From positions 1 to 14,693 of the forward strand of contig CANDEX010000038.1 in the NCBI GenBank assembly GCA_947383875.1: a DNA stretch of 14,693 bases, in the 5' to 3' direction. Numbering within the stretch: the stretch's first letter is position 1; each line of letters begins with the position of its first letter. The notes under the pieces are model-generated. The model did no database searches, had not been told where the DNA came from, and saw nothing but the letters and a program-made list of their open reading frames with translations. Made by a program: the position numbers and the translations under genes. The DNA comes from an uncultured Azospirillum sp. GTDB lineage: Bacteria > Pseudomonadota > Alphaproteobacteria > RF32 > CAG-239. Shown one piece after another: positions 1 to 6,856 of this stretch.

Positions 1-2
1 CT

Positions 3-1379
3 TGTACGCTCCCTAAATATCTGTCTGACCAATGTCCTTACAGCGACACTTTATATAAATCCTGCGAAGAGGATAACGCCCGGGCTTGCCAAGAAGCCGG
101 TTATGTGGCGGAGTGTGAATCGGGTAAAGTTAAGGACAATGCTTGTCCTTATGACGAGAGTTACGGAACTTGTATCAGTAATCCCTGCCCGGGGTTTGAC
201 TATACGGCGGCTGAAGCGAGTGCGCAGGGGTACGTTCCGGGGGAGGTTTGCAACTCCTACGGCACAACGAAATACAAACGCAGTGAAGCTCCTTGCGACG
301 GCTTTAAGACTTGTGACTGCGGCGGAGCGACCGGAGCCCAAACCTGTTGGAGCGGCACGACTAAGAAATTTGACACCTGTAAAGAATGCTGCGACCCATA
401 TGTTTATAAATATGATACGGCGAATTGCACCGGTGACTACCAACTTGCCGGTAAATCTTGCGATGGGAAGTATAGTACTTGTACGAAAGCATGCATTCCG
501 TCTTATAAATATGGTGAATTTAACAAAGATATGAGTAAATGCGCCGCCGCAATAAAAACATTTAAAGAAACCAGAAATCTTGAACTGACGGAAGATTTAT
601 ATTGCGGTACAATGGTATTTCATATTGAGTTTCACAAATATGAAGATGCACTTTACACCTATACTTTAAACGGTAACGGCCATACAATCACTTTTGATCG
701 TCCCTTGGGTTATGTGAGTGTTTGTTATCCAGATGGGGATAATTATTCAGCAGAATGCGGTGGAACGACCCTTATGATAGCCGAGATTTATGGTTCTGAA
801 TTGGAAGATAAAATATCAAGTTTAAAGTTTTTTGATATACGAGATGTTAAAATTAATTTTACCTCTGCTGATTGGAATAGTTGTCCTATTGCAGTGTACG
901 ATCATGTCTTGTATTTAGGACGTCATGCCACTCTGACCAATGTTGATATTGTTACAGACGGAGGAATGATATTGTCTAATGATAGTGATGTTTATGGGGT
1001 AAGTAATTGGAAAATAAGAAATAACAATCAGGATGTGCGGAAGAACGAATATACTGTTCCTATAGGCTTCCCCAATATATACGGCACTCTTAATTTAAGT
1101 CTTCCGAATGATAATAATATCGGTCAGCAGGTTAGCGTGATGTCGGGAGGAACACTTAATACCCATGATAATCTCGGATATGTTTATTTACGTAATGGCG
1201 GAAAAATTAATATGTGTCATCGTCGAAAAGATCAGAAAGATCCCAATATTAGCTTGGTTGATGATTATGCCGACGAAGGAGCAATCGTATCAAGTGACTC
1301 TTTGCCTTTAAACCTTCCCGTCAAGTATGATTCTGAATTATGTGAGAGTGATATCTTCTCAGGAGACTTTTGGAAGTAA
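3..1379 (+). CDS. Cysteine-rich, probably secreted protein with predicted beta-rich C-terminus (5'-partial)
   Basis: The frame is open from base 3 with no stop upstream, so the gene begins beyond the left edge; the GTG at 105 lies inside it and is not a convincing start. 458 residues are visible. Roughly the first 180 are very rich in Cys, Gly, Tyr and Lys, with repeating short motifs such as CPYSDTLYKSC, CPYDESYGTC, PCDGFKTC and SCDGKYSTC, each close to a Q[EG]-like or AGY/QGY segment. The rest is Cys-poor, rich in Asn, Asp, Ile and Val, with many short beta-like stretches (TLNGNGHTITF, LTNVDIVTDGGMIL, YGTLNLSL, GGTLNTHDNLGYVYL). This would suit a right-handed parallel beta-helix, which is inference. 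The Cys pairs suggest a disulfide-bonded extracytoplasmic protein, but any signal peptide lies outside the window. No enzyme motif is recognised; a surface or adhesin-like role is only a guess. The C-terminal half is visibly more AT-rich than the Cys-rich part. A strong terminator follows directly. Confidence 0.8.
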   Translation, partial: CTLPKYLSDQCPYSDTLYKSCEEDNARACQEAGYVAECESGKVKDNACPYDESYGTCISNPCPGFDYTAAEASAQGYVPGEVCNSYGTTKYKRSEAPCDGFKTCDCGGATGAQTCWSGTTKKFDTCKECCDPYVYKYDTANCTGDYQLAGKSCDGKYSTCTKACIPSYKYGEFNKDMSKCAAAIKTFKETRNLELTEDLYCGTMVFHIEFHKYEDALYTYTLNGNGHTITFDRPLGYVSVCYPDGDNYSAECGGTTLMIAEIYGSELEDKISSLKFFDIRDVKINFTSADWNSCPIAVYDHVLYLGRHATLTNVDIVTDGGMILSNDSDVYGVSNWKIRNNNQDVRKNEYTVPIGFPNIYGTLNLSLPNDNNIGQQVSVMSGGTLNTHDNLGYVYLRNGGKINMCHRRKDQKDPNISLVDDYADEGAIVSSDSLPLNLPVKYDSELCESDIFSGDFWK

Positions 1380-1388
1380 ACTTACAAC

Positions 1389-1417
1389 AAAAAACCTCCG
1401 CTAAAGCGGAGGTTTTT
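1389..1417. terminator. Bidirectional intrinsic terminator
   Basis: A perfect 7-bp GC-rich stem (CCTCCGC at 1395-1401, GCGGAGG at 1406-1412) closes a TAAA loop. It is flanked by an A-run at 1389-1394 and a T-run at 1413-1417, so it reads as a Rho-independent terminator on both strands. It sits between the ends of the convergent Cys-rich gene (+, stop at 1379) and nitroreductase gene (-, stop at 1425) and plausibly serves both. Confidence 0.92.
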
Positions 1418-1424
1418 ATTGAAT

Positions 1425-1997
1425 TTATTCAGCGGCTGTTGCTTCCGTTGTATCAATATTATCCCAGCAACCCCAATGAATTTTTTCAGGTTTGTAGCGA
1501 CCTTCCGGTTGCTTTGGTGTTTCCGCAGGATATCCCAACGGCACAATAGCGAACGGACGGATATTGTCCGGCAACTGCAGACGTTCTTTTAATGCATCAA
1601 CAACTTTCTGCATGGGAGCTGCGCCACAATAGCAGGAACCAATGCCCTCAGCCCATGCGGCCAGCATCAGGCTTTGAGTGGCAATGGCGCAGTCGACATC
1701 AATAAAGCTCCAGCTTTCATCTTCTTTGCTGCGGTTAAATGATTTTTCAATATCACCGCAGACGATAACCACGCAGGAGGCATCTTTAGCAAATGATGTC
1801 CAGCGTTGGATATGGCGGAGTTCAACCAGAAAATCATGGTCGTCAATCACCAGAAATTCCCATGGTTGTTTATTGTGCGCCGTGGGAGAATACTGTGCAG
1901 CCTTGATAATTTTGCGAATGGTTTCTTTGGAAATTTTCTTGTCCGTATCATATTTACGAACCGAACGACGGGTTAATAACCCTTCCATCAAATTCAT
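1425..1997 (-). CDS. Nitroreductase family FMN-dependent oxidoreductase
   Basis: 190 residues, a normal length for single-domain nitroreductase-like flavoproteins, which bind FMN and use NAD(P)H to reduce nitro groups, quinones or similar acceptors; the physiological substrate cannot be told from sequence. Family signs are the N-terminal RRSVRKYD (FMN phosphate-binding RRS-R-[FY] motif, residues 10-17), SPTAHNKQPWEF (about 37-48), the helix DCAIATQSLMLAAWAEGIGS around residues 102-121, and the late PLGYPAE motif. The final 15-20 residues (WGCWDNIDTTEATAAE) look like a flexible tail. The ATG at 1997 is preceded by AAGGA about 7 bases upstream, supporting this start. It lies 18 bases downstream of the 208-residue gene on the same strand, so the two are probably co-transcribed and end at the 1389-1417 terminator. 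No signal peptide, so cytoplasmic. Confidence 0.93.
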   Translation of the reverse strand: MNLMEGLLTRRSVRKYDTDKKISKETIRKIIKAAQYSPTAHNKQPWEFLVIDDHDFLVELRHIQRWTSFAKDASCVVIVCGDIEKSFNRSKEDESWSFIDVDCAIATQSLMLAAWAEGIGSCYCGAAPMQKVVDALKERLQLPDNIRPFAIVPLGYPAETPKQPEGRYKPEKIHWGCWDNIDTTEATAAE

Positions 1998-2015
1998 CGT
2001 ATAGTCCTTATTTTG

Positions 2016-2642
2016 TTAATGTACAACTCTTTGCAGAGTTTCAATTCTGGGCAGAACCGAGTTTTCGATAATAAAGGCAATGGCCTTTTCCACCATCGTA
2101 TCAGTGTAAGCCAGATGCTTAGAAATTTCGGTCAAATTTTCTACTTTGTCAAGCTTTTTAGCTAAGCTGTTGTAAACACCGGACATTTCTGTGAGTGAAT
2201 CAATAATTTGTGCCAAATAAGACGGCAATTTCAAGTCTTCTTTACCGCCCCAGAAGCCCTCAACATAACCGGGTTCTATTTCAGCAAAACGAATGGCACA
2301 TAGTTTGGCTATACCCTCTTTGGAGGACATCATATTTCCGGCCGATGATAATTTGATTTTATTTTCTTTAATTTTCTGAAATATATCATCCCAGAGTCCC
2401 ATAAAAAACTTGAAGAACAAATCCGCTTCGTCTTTGGTTTCCAGTCGAGGTGCTTTTCCGGGTTCCCAGAAAGAAGAGATGACATCTGTCGGGCGCAGCT
2501 CCAAGTTAGGAGAACAGATTGAACCCGCAAAACGCATTTTGATAACTTCCAAAGGAGTCGGACAATTGTAGTGTTCTAAAAATTTTTTGAATTTATCGTC
2601 ACCAAGGTATTTATTTTGACTTTCCATTTTCATCTTCTTCAT
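2016..2642 (-). CDS. Conserved-looking hypothetical protein, cytoplasmic, function unknown
   Basis: 208 residues that I cannot assign to a named family with confidence. The N-terminal half contains CPTPLEVIKMRFAGSICSPN, FWEPGK and an aromatic-rich helix ADLFFKFFMGLWDDIF. The C-terminal half is predicted helical with heptad-like Leu and Lys (SLTEMSGVYNSLAKKLDKV) and may form a helical bundle. There is no signal peptide, membrane segment or catalytic motif. The start is uncertain: ATG at 2642 gives MKKMKMESQ, but the third in-frame ATG at 2627 has an AAGAAG purine stretch six bases ahead and may be the true start. The annotated 5' end overlaps the upstream limit of the divergent plus-strand frame at 2641, which also favours a shorter start. 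It is followed 18 bases later by the nitroreductase, with which it probably forms a two-gene operon; that gives no clear functional hint. Confidence 0.82.
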   Translation of the reverse strand: MKKMKMESQNKYLGDDKFKKFLEHYNCPTPLEVIKMRFAGSICSPNLELRPTDVISSFWEPGKAPRLETKDEADLFFKFFMGLWDDIFQKIKENKIKLSSAGNMMSSKEGIAKLCAIRFAEIEPGYVEGFWGGKEDLKLPSYLAQIIDSLTEMSGVYNSLAKKLDKVENLTEISKHLAYTDTMVEKAIAFIIENSVLPRIETLQRVVH

Positions 2643-2649
2643 GTATAAG
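2621..2649 (+). promoter_or_regulatory. Possible sigma70-type promoter for the lipoprotein-argS unit
   Basis: TATAAG at 2644-2649 could be a -10 box, with a weak TTTCCA -35 at 2621-2626 and a 17-bp spacer. Transcription would then begin near 2656, upstream of the likely lipoprotein start at 2674 or 2689. The match is modest, and a better-looking TTGACT at 2616-2621 is too far away (22 bp). Treat as tentative. Confidence 0.3.
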
Positions 2650-2673
2650 TGTTGTCAGTTGATTACCAATGTA

Positions 2674-3006
2674 ATGGAGTTTTTGAAATTGTCTAGGGTA
2701 AAATTACTGAATTTATGGATGCTGGCCAGCCTGCTGAGTAGTTGTTCCCTGTTTGAGCCCTTTGTTGATCGGCGTCGTAATGCAGGTGCGCCTAATCCGG
2801 CAGAACTATACGTCGGACGCTCCACTCCGGAAAATCCGGCCGTTTGTTATAATATTCTGACAACGAATTATACTGAGGTCAAAAAATTGGCGGATGAAGA
2901 ATGTCTGAAGCATAAAACCGGCACACATGCCGTTCCCGTCAAACAAACACAATTTACTTGTCGTCTGTTTTTGCCGACTCATATTTATTTTAAATGCGAA
3001 AAGTAA
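2674..3006 (+). CDS. Small putative lipoprotein
   Basis: A short protein with a bacterial lipoprotein signal: a basic n-region (KLSRVK), a hydrophobic core (LLNLWMLASL) and a lipobox LSSC, whose Cys would be lipidated. The mature part is about 85 residues, begins SLFEPFVDRRRNAG, and carries four further Cys (in AVCYN, EECLK, FTCRL and FKCEK), enough for two disulfides. I do not recognise a named family. The frame is open from ATG 2641, but that would add an unlikely N-terminal extension overlapping the divergent gene. ATG 2674 gives a 22-residue signal; TTG 2689, nine bases after a clean GGAG, gives a more typical 17-residue signal and may be the real start. It ends 24 bases before argS, so the two are probably co-transcribed. 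Membrane anchoring is inferred from the lipobox; the role is unknown. Confidence 0.72.
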   Translation: MEFLKLSRVKLLNLWMLASLLSSCSLFEPFVDRRRNAGAPNPAELYVGRSTPENPAVCYNILTTNYTEVKKLADEECLKHKTGTHAVPVKQTQFTCRLFLPTHIYFKCEK

Positions 3007-3030
3007 CCTTTGATTAACTGGAATTGAAAC

Positions 3031-4770
3031 ATGAATGTATCTTTGGAAAAAATTATTAATACCAAATTAGCTGCTGTTTTTAATGAGTTGAATCTAAATC
3101 CGCAGTTTGCCGCGGTTAAAGTTTCAGACCGTCCGGATTTGAGCGACTTTCAGTGTAACGGCGCGCTGGCTCTGGCTAAAGCGGAAAAGAAAAATCCGCG
3201 TGATATTGCTGCGGCAATTGCTGCTCGGTTGGAACAAGATAACGATTTTGCCAAAGTGTCGGTTGACGGACCGGGATTTCTGAATTTAAAAATTAATGAT
3301 ACTCTTATTGCGCAGGTATTGGACGATATGGCCGCAGATGAGCGTTTCGGCTGTGAAAAGGTTGCACAACCACGCAAAATCGTGCTCGATTCCGGCGGCC
3401 CAAATGTTGCCAAAGCGTTGCACGTCGGACATTTGCGCTCAGCAGCCATTGGTGAAGCCATTCGCCGGATTGAAGTTTTTGCCGGCAATGAGGTCATTGC
3501 CGACGTTCACTTTGGCGACTGGGGAACCCCGATGGGGATGATTTTATCTGAAATCATATTGCAGGACGGTGATTTGTCTAAGACTGAAACTTATGACATT
3601 AACGATATTTCCGCATTTTATAAAAAAGCCAATATTCGCTGCAAGGAAGATGAAACAGCCAAGGAAAAGGCGCGGATAATCACGGCGGAACTGCAAAACG
3701 GTAATGTCGAATACCGCAAAGCGTGGCAGCATCTGCGTAAGGTATCAGTTGATGCGGTTAAAGTTAATTATGACGAATTAAAAGCTCATTTTGATTTATG
3801 GCTGGGCGAAAGCGATGCTCATGAGACCTGTGCCGAAATTGTTAAACTTGCCGAGGAACAAGGAGCTTCGGAAGTGGATGAGGGGGCAACAATTATACGT
3901 TTGGAAGAAAGCAATAAACCCAAGCCTCCGGTTATTTTGGTTAAGAGTGATGGTGGTTATGCATATCAGGTAACCGATATTGCCACGATTAAAATGCGTG
4001 TAGATGACTTGAAAGCTGATGAAATTATTTATGTGGTAGACAAACGCCAGTCTCTGCATTTTGAACAAGTATTTGAAGTGGCTGAAAAACTGGGTATTGC
4101 GCCTGGCGTTAAGTTGCAGCACATCGGTTTTGGAACAGTCAACGGTGCCGACGGAAAACCGTTTAAGACCCGTGACGGCGGAGTGATGAATCTGGAAGAT
4201 TTACTCAAGCTGTCTAAAGATAAAGTGCGTGAGTCCATGCCGGCTCCGGGAGAAGTTGACGGCTATGGTGAAGCGGAAATTGAAAAACTGGTATCGCAAA
4301 TTGCTATCGGGGCGGTTAAGTATCAGGATTTGAAAAATAACATTGCATCCGGTTATGTCTTTGAGATTGATGATTTTGCCAAGTTTGAAGGTAAAACCGG
4401 ACCTTATATTCAATATGCAATCGCCCGTATTAATTCAATTTTGCGTAAAGCTGGAGAAATCAAAGCCGGTAAGGTGATGATTACTAATCAGGAAGAGCGC
4501 GATTTGGCCCTGAAATTAATGCAGTTGAATAGCATAATTTTGCGAACACACGAAGCCAAAGAACCCAGTATTATTTCAGATTATGCATACACTTTGGCTC
4601 AGGCATTCAGTTCTTTTTACAATGCGTCACCGATTATGTCGGCTGAAACTCCGGCATTATCTGCTTCTCGTCTGCAGATTGCTAAGCTTGTCCGTGATGT
4701 ATTGACATTGTTGCTTTATCTTTTAGGGATAGAGGCTCCTGAAGTTATGCTCAAAAAAGCCGGTGAGTAA
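3031..4770 (+). CDS. argS: Arginyl-tRNA synthetase
   Basis: 579 residues, close to the usual length of bacterial ArgRS (about 560-590). It charges tRNA-Arg with arginine using ATP, in the cytoplasm. The N-terminal Add-1-type domain (about residues 1-100) recognises the tRNA D-loop. The class Ia Rossmann core starts with GGPNVAKALHVGHLRS, where HVGH at 131-134 is the HIGH signature. The second signature is degenerate, as is usual in ArgRS: GKPFKTRDGGVMNLEDLL, near residues 373-390. A C-terminal helical anticodon-binding (DALR) domain begins around KTGPYIQYAIARIN. ATG 3031 has GGAA seven bases upstream. It follows the lipoprotein gene by 24 bases and ends before a strong hairpin at 4838-4869. 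Nothing appears truncated. Confidence 0.97.
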   Translation: MNVSLEKIINTKLAAVFNELNLNPQFAAVKVSDRPDLSDFQCNGALALAKAEKKNPRDIAAAIAARLEQDNDFAKVSVDGPGFLNLKINDTLIAQVLDDMAADERFGCEKVAQPRKIVLDSGGPNVAKALHVGHLRSAAIGEAIRRIEVFAGNEVIADVHFGDWGTPMGMILSEIILQDGDLSKTETYDINDISAFYKKANIRCKEDETAKEKARIITAELQNGNVEYRKAWQHLRKVSVDAVKVNYDELKAHFDLWLGESDAHETCAEIVKLAEEQGASEVDEGATIIRLEESNKPKPPVILVKSDGGYAYQVTDIATIKMRVDDLKADEIIYVVDKRQSLHFEQVFEVAEKLGIAPGVKLQHIGFGTVNGADGKPFKTRDGGVMNLEDLLKLSKDKVRESMPAPGEVDGYGEAEIEKLVSQIAIGAVKYQDLKNNIASGYVFEIDDFAKFEGKTGPYIQYAIARINSILRKAGEIKAGKVMITNQEERDLALKLMQLNSIILRTHEAKEPSIISDYAYTLAQAFSSFYNASPIMSAETPALSASRLQIAKLVRDVLTLLLYLLGIEAPEVMLKKAGE

Positions 4771-4837
4771 CCGATTTCCTCTCTCATCCCTTAATAAAAA
4801 GGGTGGGGAAAACAGGAGCAACCACAGTCATAATCAG

Positions 4838-4869
4838 AAAACCGTCCGATTTTATCATTGGACGGTTTT
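4838..4869. terminator. Bidirectional intrinsic terminator between argS and cheR
   Basis: A perfect 10-bp stem, AAAACCGTCC (4838-4847) pairing with GGACGGTTTT (4860-4869), closes a 12-base AT-rich loop. The outer four pairs are A/T, giving a T-tract on either strand. It lies in the 142-base gap between the convergent ends of argS (+, 4770) and cheR (-, 4913). The rest of the gap (4771-4837 and 4870-4912) holds nothing else that I can recognise. Confidence 0.88.
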
Positions 4870-4912
4870 CTTGTATCATATTAAAATGATGTTTGAACTT
4901 GTTTCAAAGAAG

Positions 4913-5845
4913 CTATTGCGGTGCTTTAAACGGCAAATTCTGAGGGCGGACAAAGCTTGGAATGCCGTCATCGTCAACGGTTGGGCTGTTTACCTGAGGT
5001 GTAATTATATCATCTTCAAACACCGGTATGTCGACATTGGGTTTAGCCTGATATAGGCACTCCATCCCATTGACGGGTTGATAAAATTCAGACAAGGCAT
5101 TGACAGTCTCGTTTAATCCCAGATAAAGAAAACCGGACGGCATTTGGCGGCTATATATTTTGGCAACCAGCTTACGCTGAATTTCCGGCGGGAAATATTG
5201 CAAGACATAGCGACAGAAAATAATATCATATTTTTCACTATGAGTCAGTTCGTCCATCAAATTGTAACGGCGAAACTCAACCATTGCGGCAATATCATCA
5301 TTAATCTGCCACATCCCGCCATCCTGATGAAAATTCTCCATAATCTGGTGCATCGTCAGCCCCATCTGTACATCAAACTGACTGTAGGCACCTTTTTGAG
5401 CTCTGCTGATGGAATAGCTGGAAATATCAGTTCCGATAATGGTTACATTCCAGTCCTTAGCTCCTAATAGTCGGTGTTTTACCCCCATGGCAATAGAATA
5501 AGTTTCTTGTCCGGTAGAACAGCCCAAACTCCAAATTCGCAATTTTTTAGAACTGCGGTTTATCTCACGCATTTGAGGCAGCATATAATTTTCAAACGCT
5601 TTAAATACGCGGTAATCTCGGTAAAAATAAGTATCGGAAAGAGTCAGAGCTTCCACCACTTGCCACAGCATGGCTTTTTGTCCCATTTTCAGCTCTGTAA
5701 TCAAATCTTCTACAGATGAATAGCCTTTTTCACAGATAAAATTATAAAGTTTTTTATCAATGATAAAATATTTGTCATTGGATAAATCCCAGCCGGCAAA
5801 TTGTCGGAGTAAGCTTAAAATGTATTCAAAATCACTTTTTTTCAT
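4913..5845 (-). CDS. cheR: CheR-type protein-glutamate methyltransferase (altered predicted SAM-contact residues)
   Basis: 310 residues. CheR enzymes methylate receptor glutamates with S-adenosylmethionine. A small helical N-terminal domain (1-75) leads into a Rossmann methyltransferase core: SDTYFYRD (70-77), LGCSTGQETYSIAM (107-120), GTDISSYSISRAQKGAYS (138-155), FRRYNLMDEL (191-200), YDIIFCRYVLQYF (206-218) and GFLYLG. Two positions differ from typical CheR: the Asn of the N-x-T-x-F-F-R motif is Ser70, and the Asn of CRNV is Tyr213. Both Asn contact S-adenosylhomocysteine in the Salmonella CheR structure as I recall it. Thr72, Arg76, Glu114, Asp140 and Asn195 are kept. An acidic, Pro-rich, probably disordered tail (about 268-310) replaces a TPR extension. 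It ends the chpT operon, nine bases after the CheY-like gene, with GGGG as ribosome site. No cheA, cheB, cheW or receptor gene is in the window, so chemotaxis is not assured; it may act on another target or as a sensor. Confidence 0.88.
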   Translation of the reverse strand: MKKSDFEYILSLLRQFAGWDLSNDKYFIIDKKLYNFICEKGYSSVEDLITELKMGQKAMLWQVVEALTLSDTYFYRDYRVFKAFENYMLPQMREINRSSKKLRIWSLGCSTGQETYSIAMGVKHRLLGAKDWNVTIIGTDISSYSISRAQKGAYSQFDVQMGLTMHQIMENFHQDGGMWQINDDIAAMVEFRRYNLMDELTHSEKYDIIFCRYVLQYFPPEIQRKLVAKIYSRQMPSGFLYLGLNETVNALSEFYQPVNGMECLYQAKPNVDIPVFEDDIITPQVNSPTVDDDGIPSFVRPQNLPFKAPQ

Positions 5846-5854
5846 AGCATTCCC

Positions 5855-6223
5855 CTAAATCAGCCCCATAATATCCAGTTTACTGATAATAATTTCTTCG
5901 TCAAAGGGTTTCATGACATAATCATCGGCTCCGCCGTCCAAAGCCTCTCGTATAATATTTTCGTCAGTCATTGAGGAGCAGAACATAATTTTGGGCTGAT
6001 TCCCAATTCGGGAATTGCGAATTTTATACATGGCATCAATGCCGTCCAATACCGGCAGGCGGTAATCCATCACAATCAAATCCGGTTCTTCAAGCTGGCA
6101 GAGTTCCACAACTTCTTCTCCGTCTTCAGCTTCAATGATCTCAAAACCGAGATTGCCCATAATCTTGGCAAACAACAGTCGGATAATTTTAGAATCGTCA
6201 GCAACCAAACATTTTGCCATCAT
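5855..6223 (-). CDS. Single-domain CheY-like response regulator
   Basis: 122 residues, a stand-alone receiver with no output domain. The acidic pocket is intact: Asp9 and Asp10 (VADDS), phospho-acceptor Asp53 (IVMDYRLP), the conserved Ser/Thr position at Ser83-Ser84 (FCSSMTDE) and Lys105 (YVMKPFDEE). It should cycle between phosphorylated and unphosphorylated states and act by protein-protein contact, like CheY, DivK or CpdR. Which it is functionally cannot be read from the domain alone. Gene order is telling: nine bases after chpT and nine before cheR. ChpT, which passes phosphate to receivers (CtrA and CpdR in Caulobacter), is a reasonable candidate phosphodonor. The start at 6223 has AGGT shortly ahead; the second ATG, immediately following, could also serve. 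Confidence 0.95.
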   Translation of the reverse strand: MMAKCLVADDSKIIRLLFAKIMGNLGFEIIEAEDGEEVVELCQLEEPDLIVMDYRLPVLDGIDAMYKIRNSRIGNQPKIMFCSSMTDENIIREALDGGADDYVMKPFDEEIIISKLDIMGLI

Positions 6224-6232
6224 GTATTACCT

Positions 6233-6847
6233 TTACTCAATTACCAGCCCAAATGCCGGTTCTTCAATAACTTTTAACGTCTGTTCGTTAGCAGCCAACA
6301 GGTTTAGCAGGTAAAAGACAGGGGCATATTGCGCCATATTGTCCGGACGATTTCCGGCTAAAATTGCTTTGATATGCGTTATTTTTTCCGCAGACAAAGG
6401 TGCCACTGACCGACAAAGCACCGCTAATCGTCCGTTGTTGTCACGAACTTCTATGCTTCCGCCTTTAACCATGGTGTCAGCGGCAATCATGGCGGCAACC
6501 ATAGCTTGACGGGAAAAACGGGCATTTCCTAAAGCAAATTCAAGAGCAATGGGATGATTTTGACTGCCGACTGTTTGTAAATATGCTGTTATCGCCGTAC
6601 GGACAGTTTCGCAGTTTTCAAGATTGGCGTTAGTCAGGCCAAAAGCCAAACGGAAAAACTTTAATCGCGCAGAAAGCACGGTTGAACTGACTTTAAGAAT
6701 TGAACGGATATCGTCCAGAAAATCCATGTCACCGTCTTCAAGTAATTCCACCGCATTGGCAACAGCTCCGACATTGCCGATAACATCATGACTGATGCGT
6801 GTGCAGATTAATTCGCTCAACTCGGTTTCTGACAAAATGTTATTCAT
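6233..6847 (-). CDS. chpT: ChpT-like histidine phosphotransferase
   Basis: 204 residues, the usual size of ChpT (DUF2328 / HPTransfase family). The diagnostic stretch is RISHDVIGNVGAVANAVELL near residues 17-36, where His20 followed by Asp21 is the predicted phospho-histidine and Asn31-Glu34 belong to the conserved second helix. Family members dimerise through this helical hairpin and carry a degenerate, ATP-free ATPase-like domain; the C-terminal part here (about 85-204, with SIEVRDNNGRLAVLC and a GLVIE end) fits. In Caulobacter, ChpT relays phosphate from hybrid kinase CckA to CtrA and CpdR in cell-cycle control. That role is inferred here from family only. The gene follows the exported-protein gene by nine bases (GAGG ribosome site) and precedes the receiver gene by nine. 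The usual GP after HDL/HDV is GN here. Confidence 0.88.
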   Translation of the reverse strand: MNNILSETELSELICTRISHDVIGNVGAVANAVELLEDGDMDFLDDIRSILKVSSTVLSARLKFFRLAFGLTNANLENCETVRTAITAYLQTVGSQNHPIALEFALGNARFSRQAMVAAMIAADTMVKGGSIEVRDNNGRLAVLCRSVAPLSAEKITHIKAILAGNRPDNMAQYAPVFYLLNLLAANEQTLKVIEEPAFGLVIE

Positions 6848-6856
6848 TTTACCCTC

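Noticed and set aside
51..534. Overlapping frames on both strands across the left-edge gene
   Set aside because: They are Arg- and Ala-rich shadow translations of the Cys-rich gene without plausible starts.
105..1379. GTG at 105 as the start of the left-edge gene
   Set aside because: The same frame is open to base 3 and already carries the Cys-rich repeat pattern upstream of 105, so the gene continues past the window edge.
2616..2649. TTGACT at 2616 paired with TATAAG at 2644 as a promoter
   Set aside because: The 22-bp spacing is too long for a sigma70 promoter; a weaker -35 at 17 bp was listed tentatively instead.
4763..5056. Plus-strand frame after argS as a gene
   Set aside because: It overlaps the argS end, a hairpin terminator and the cheR 3' end, and its translation shows no recognisable domain or ribosome site.
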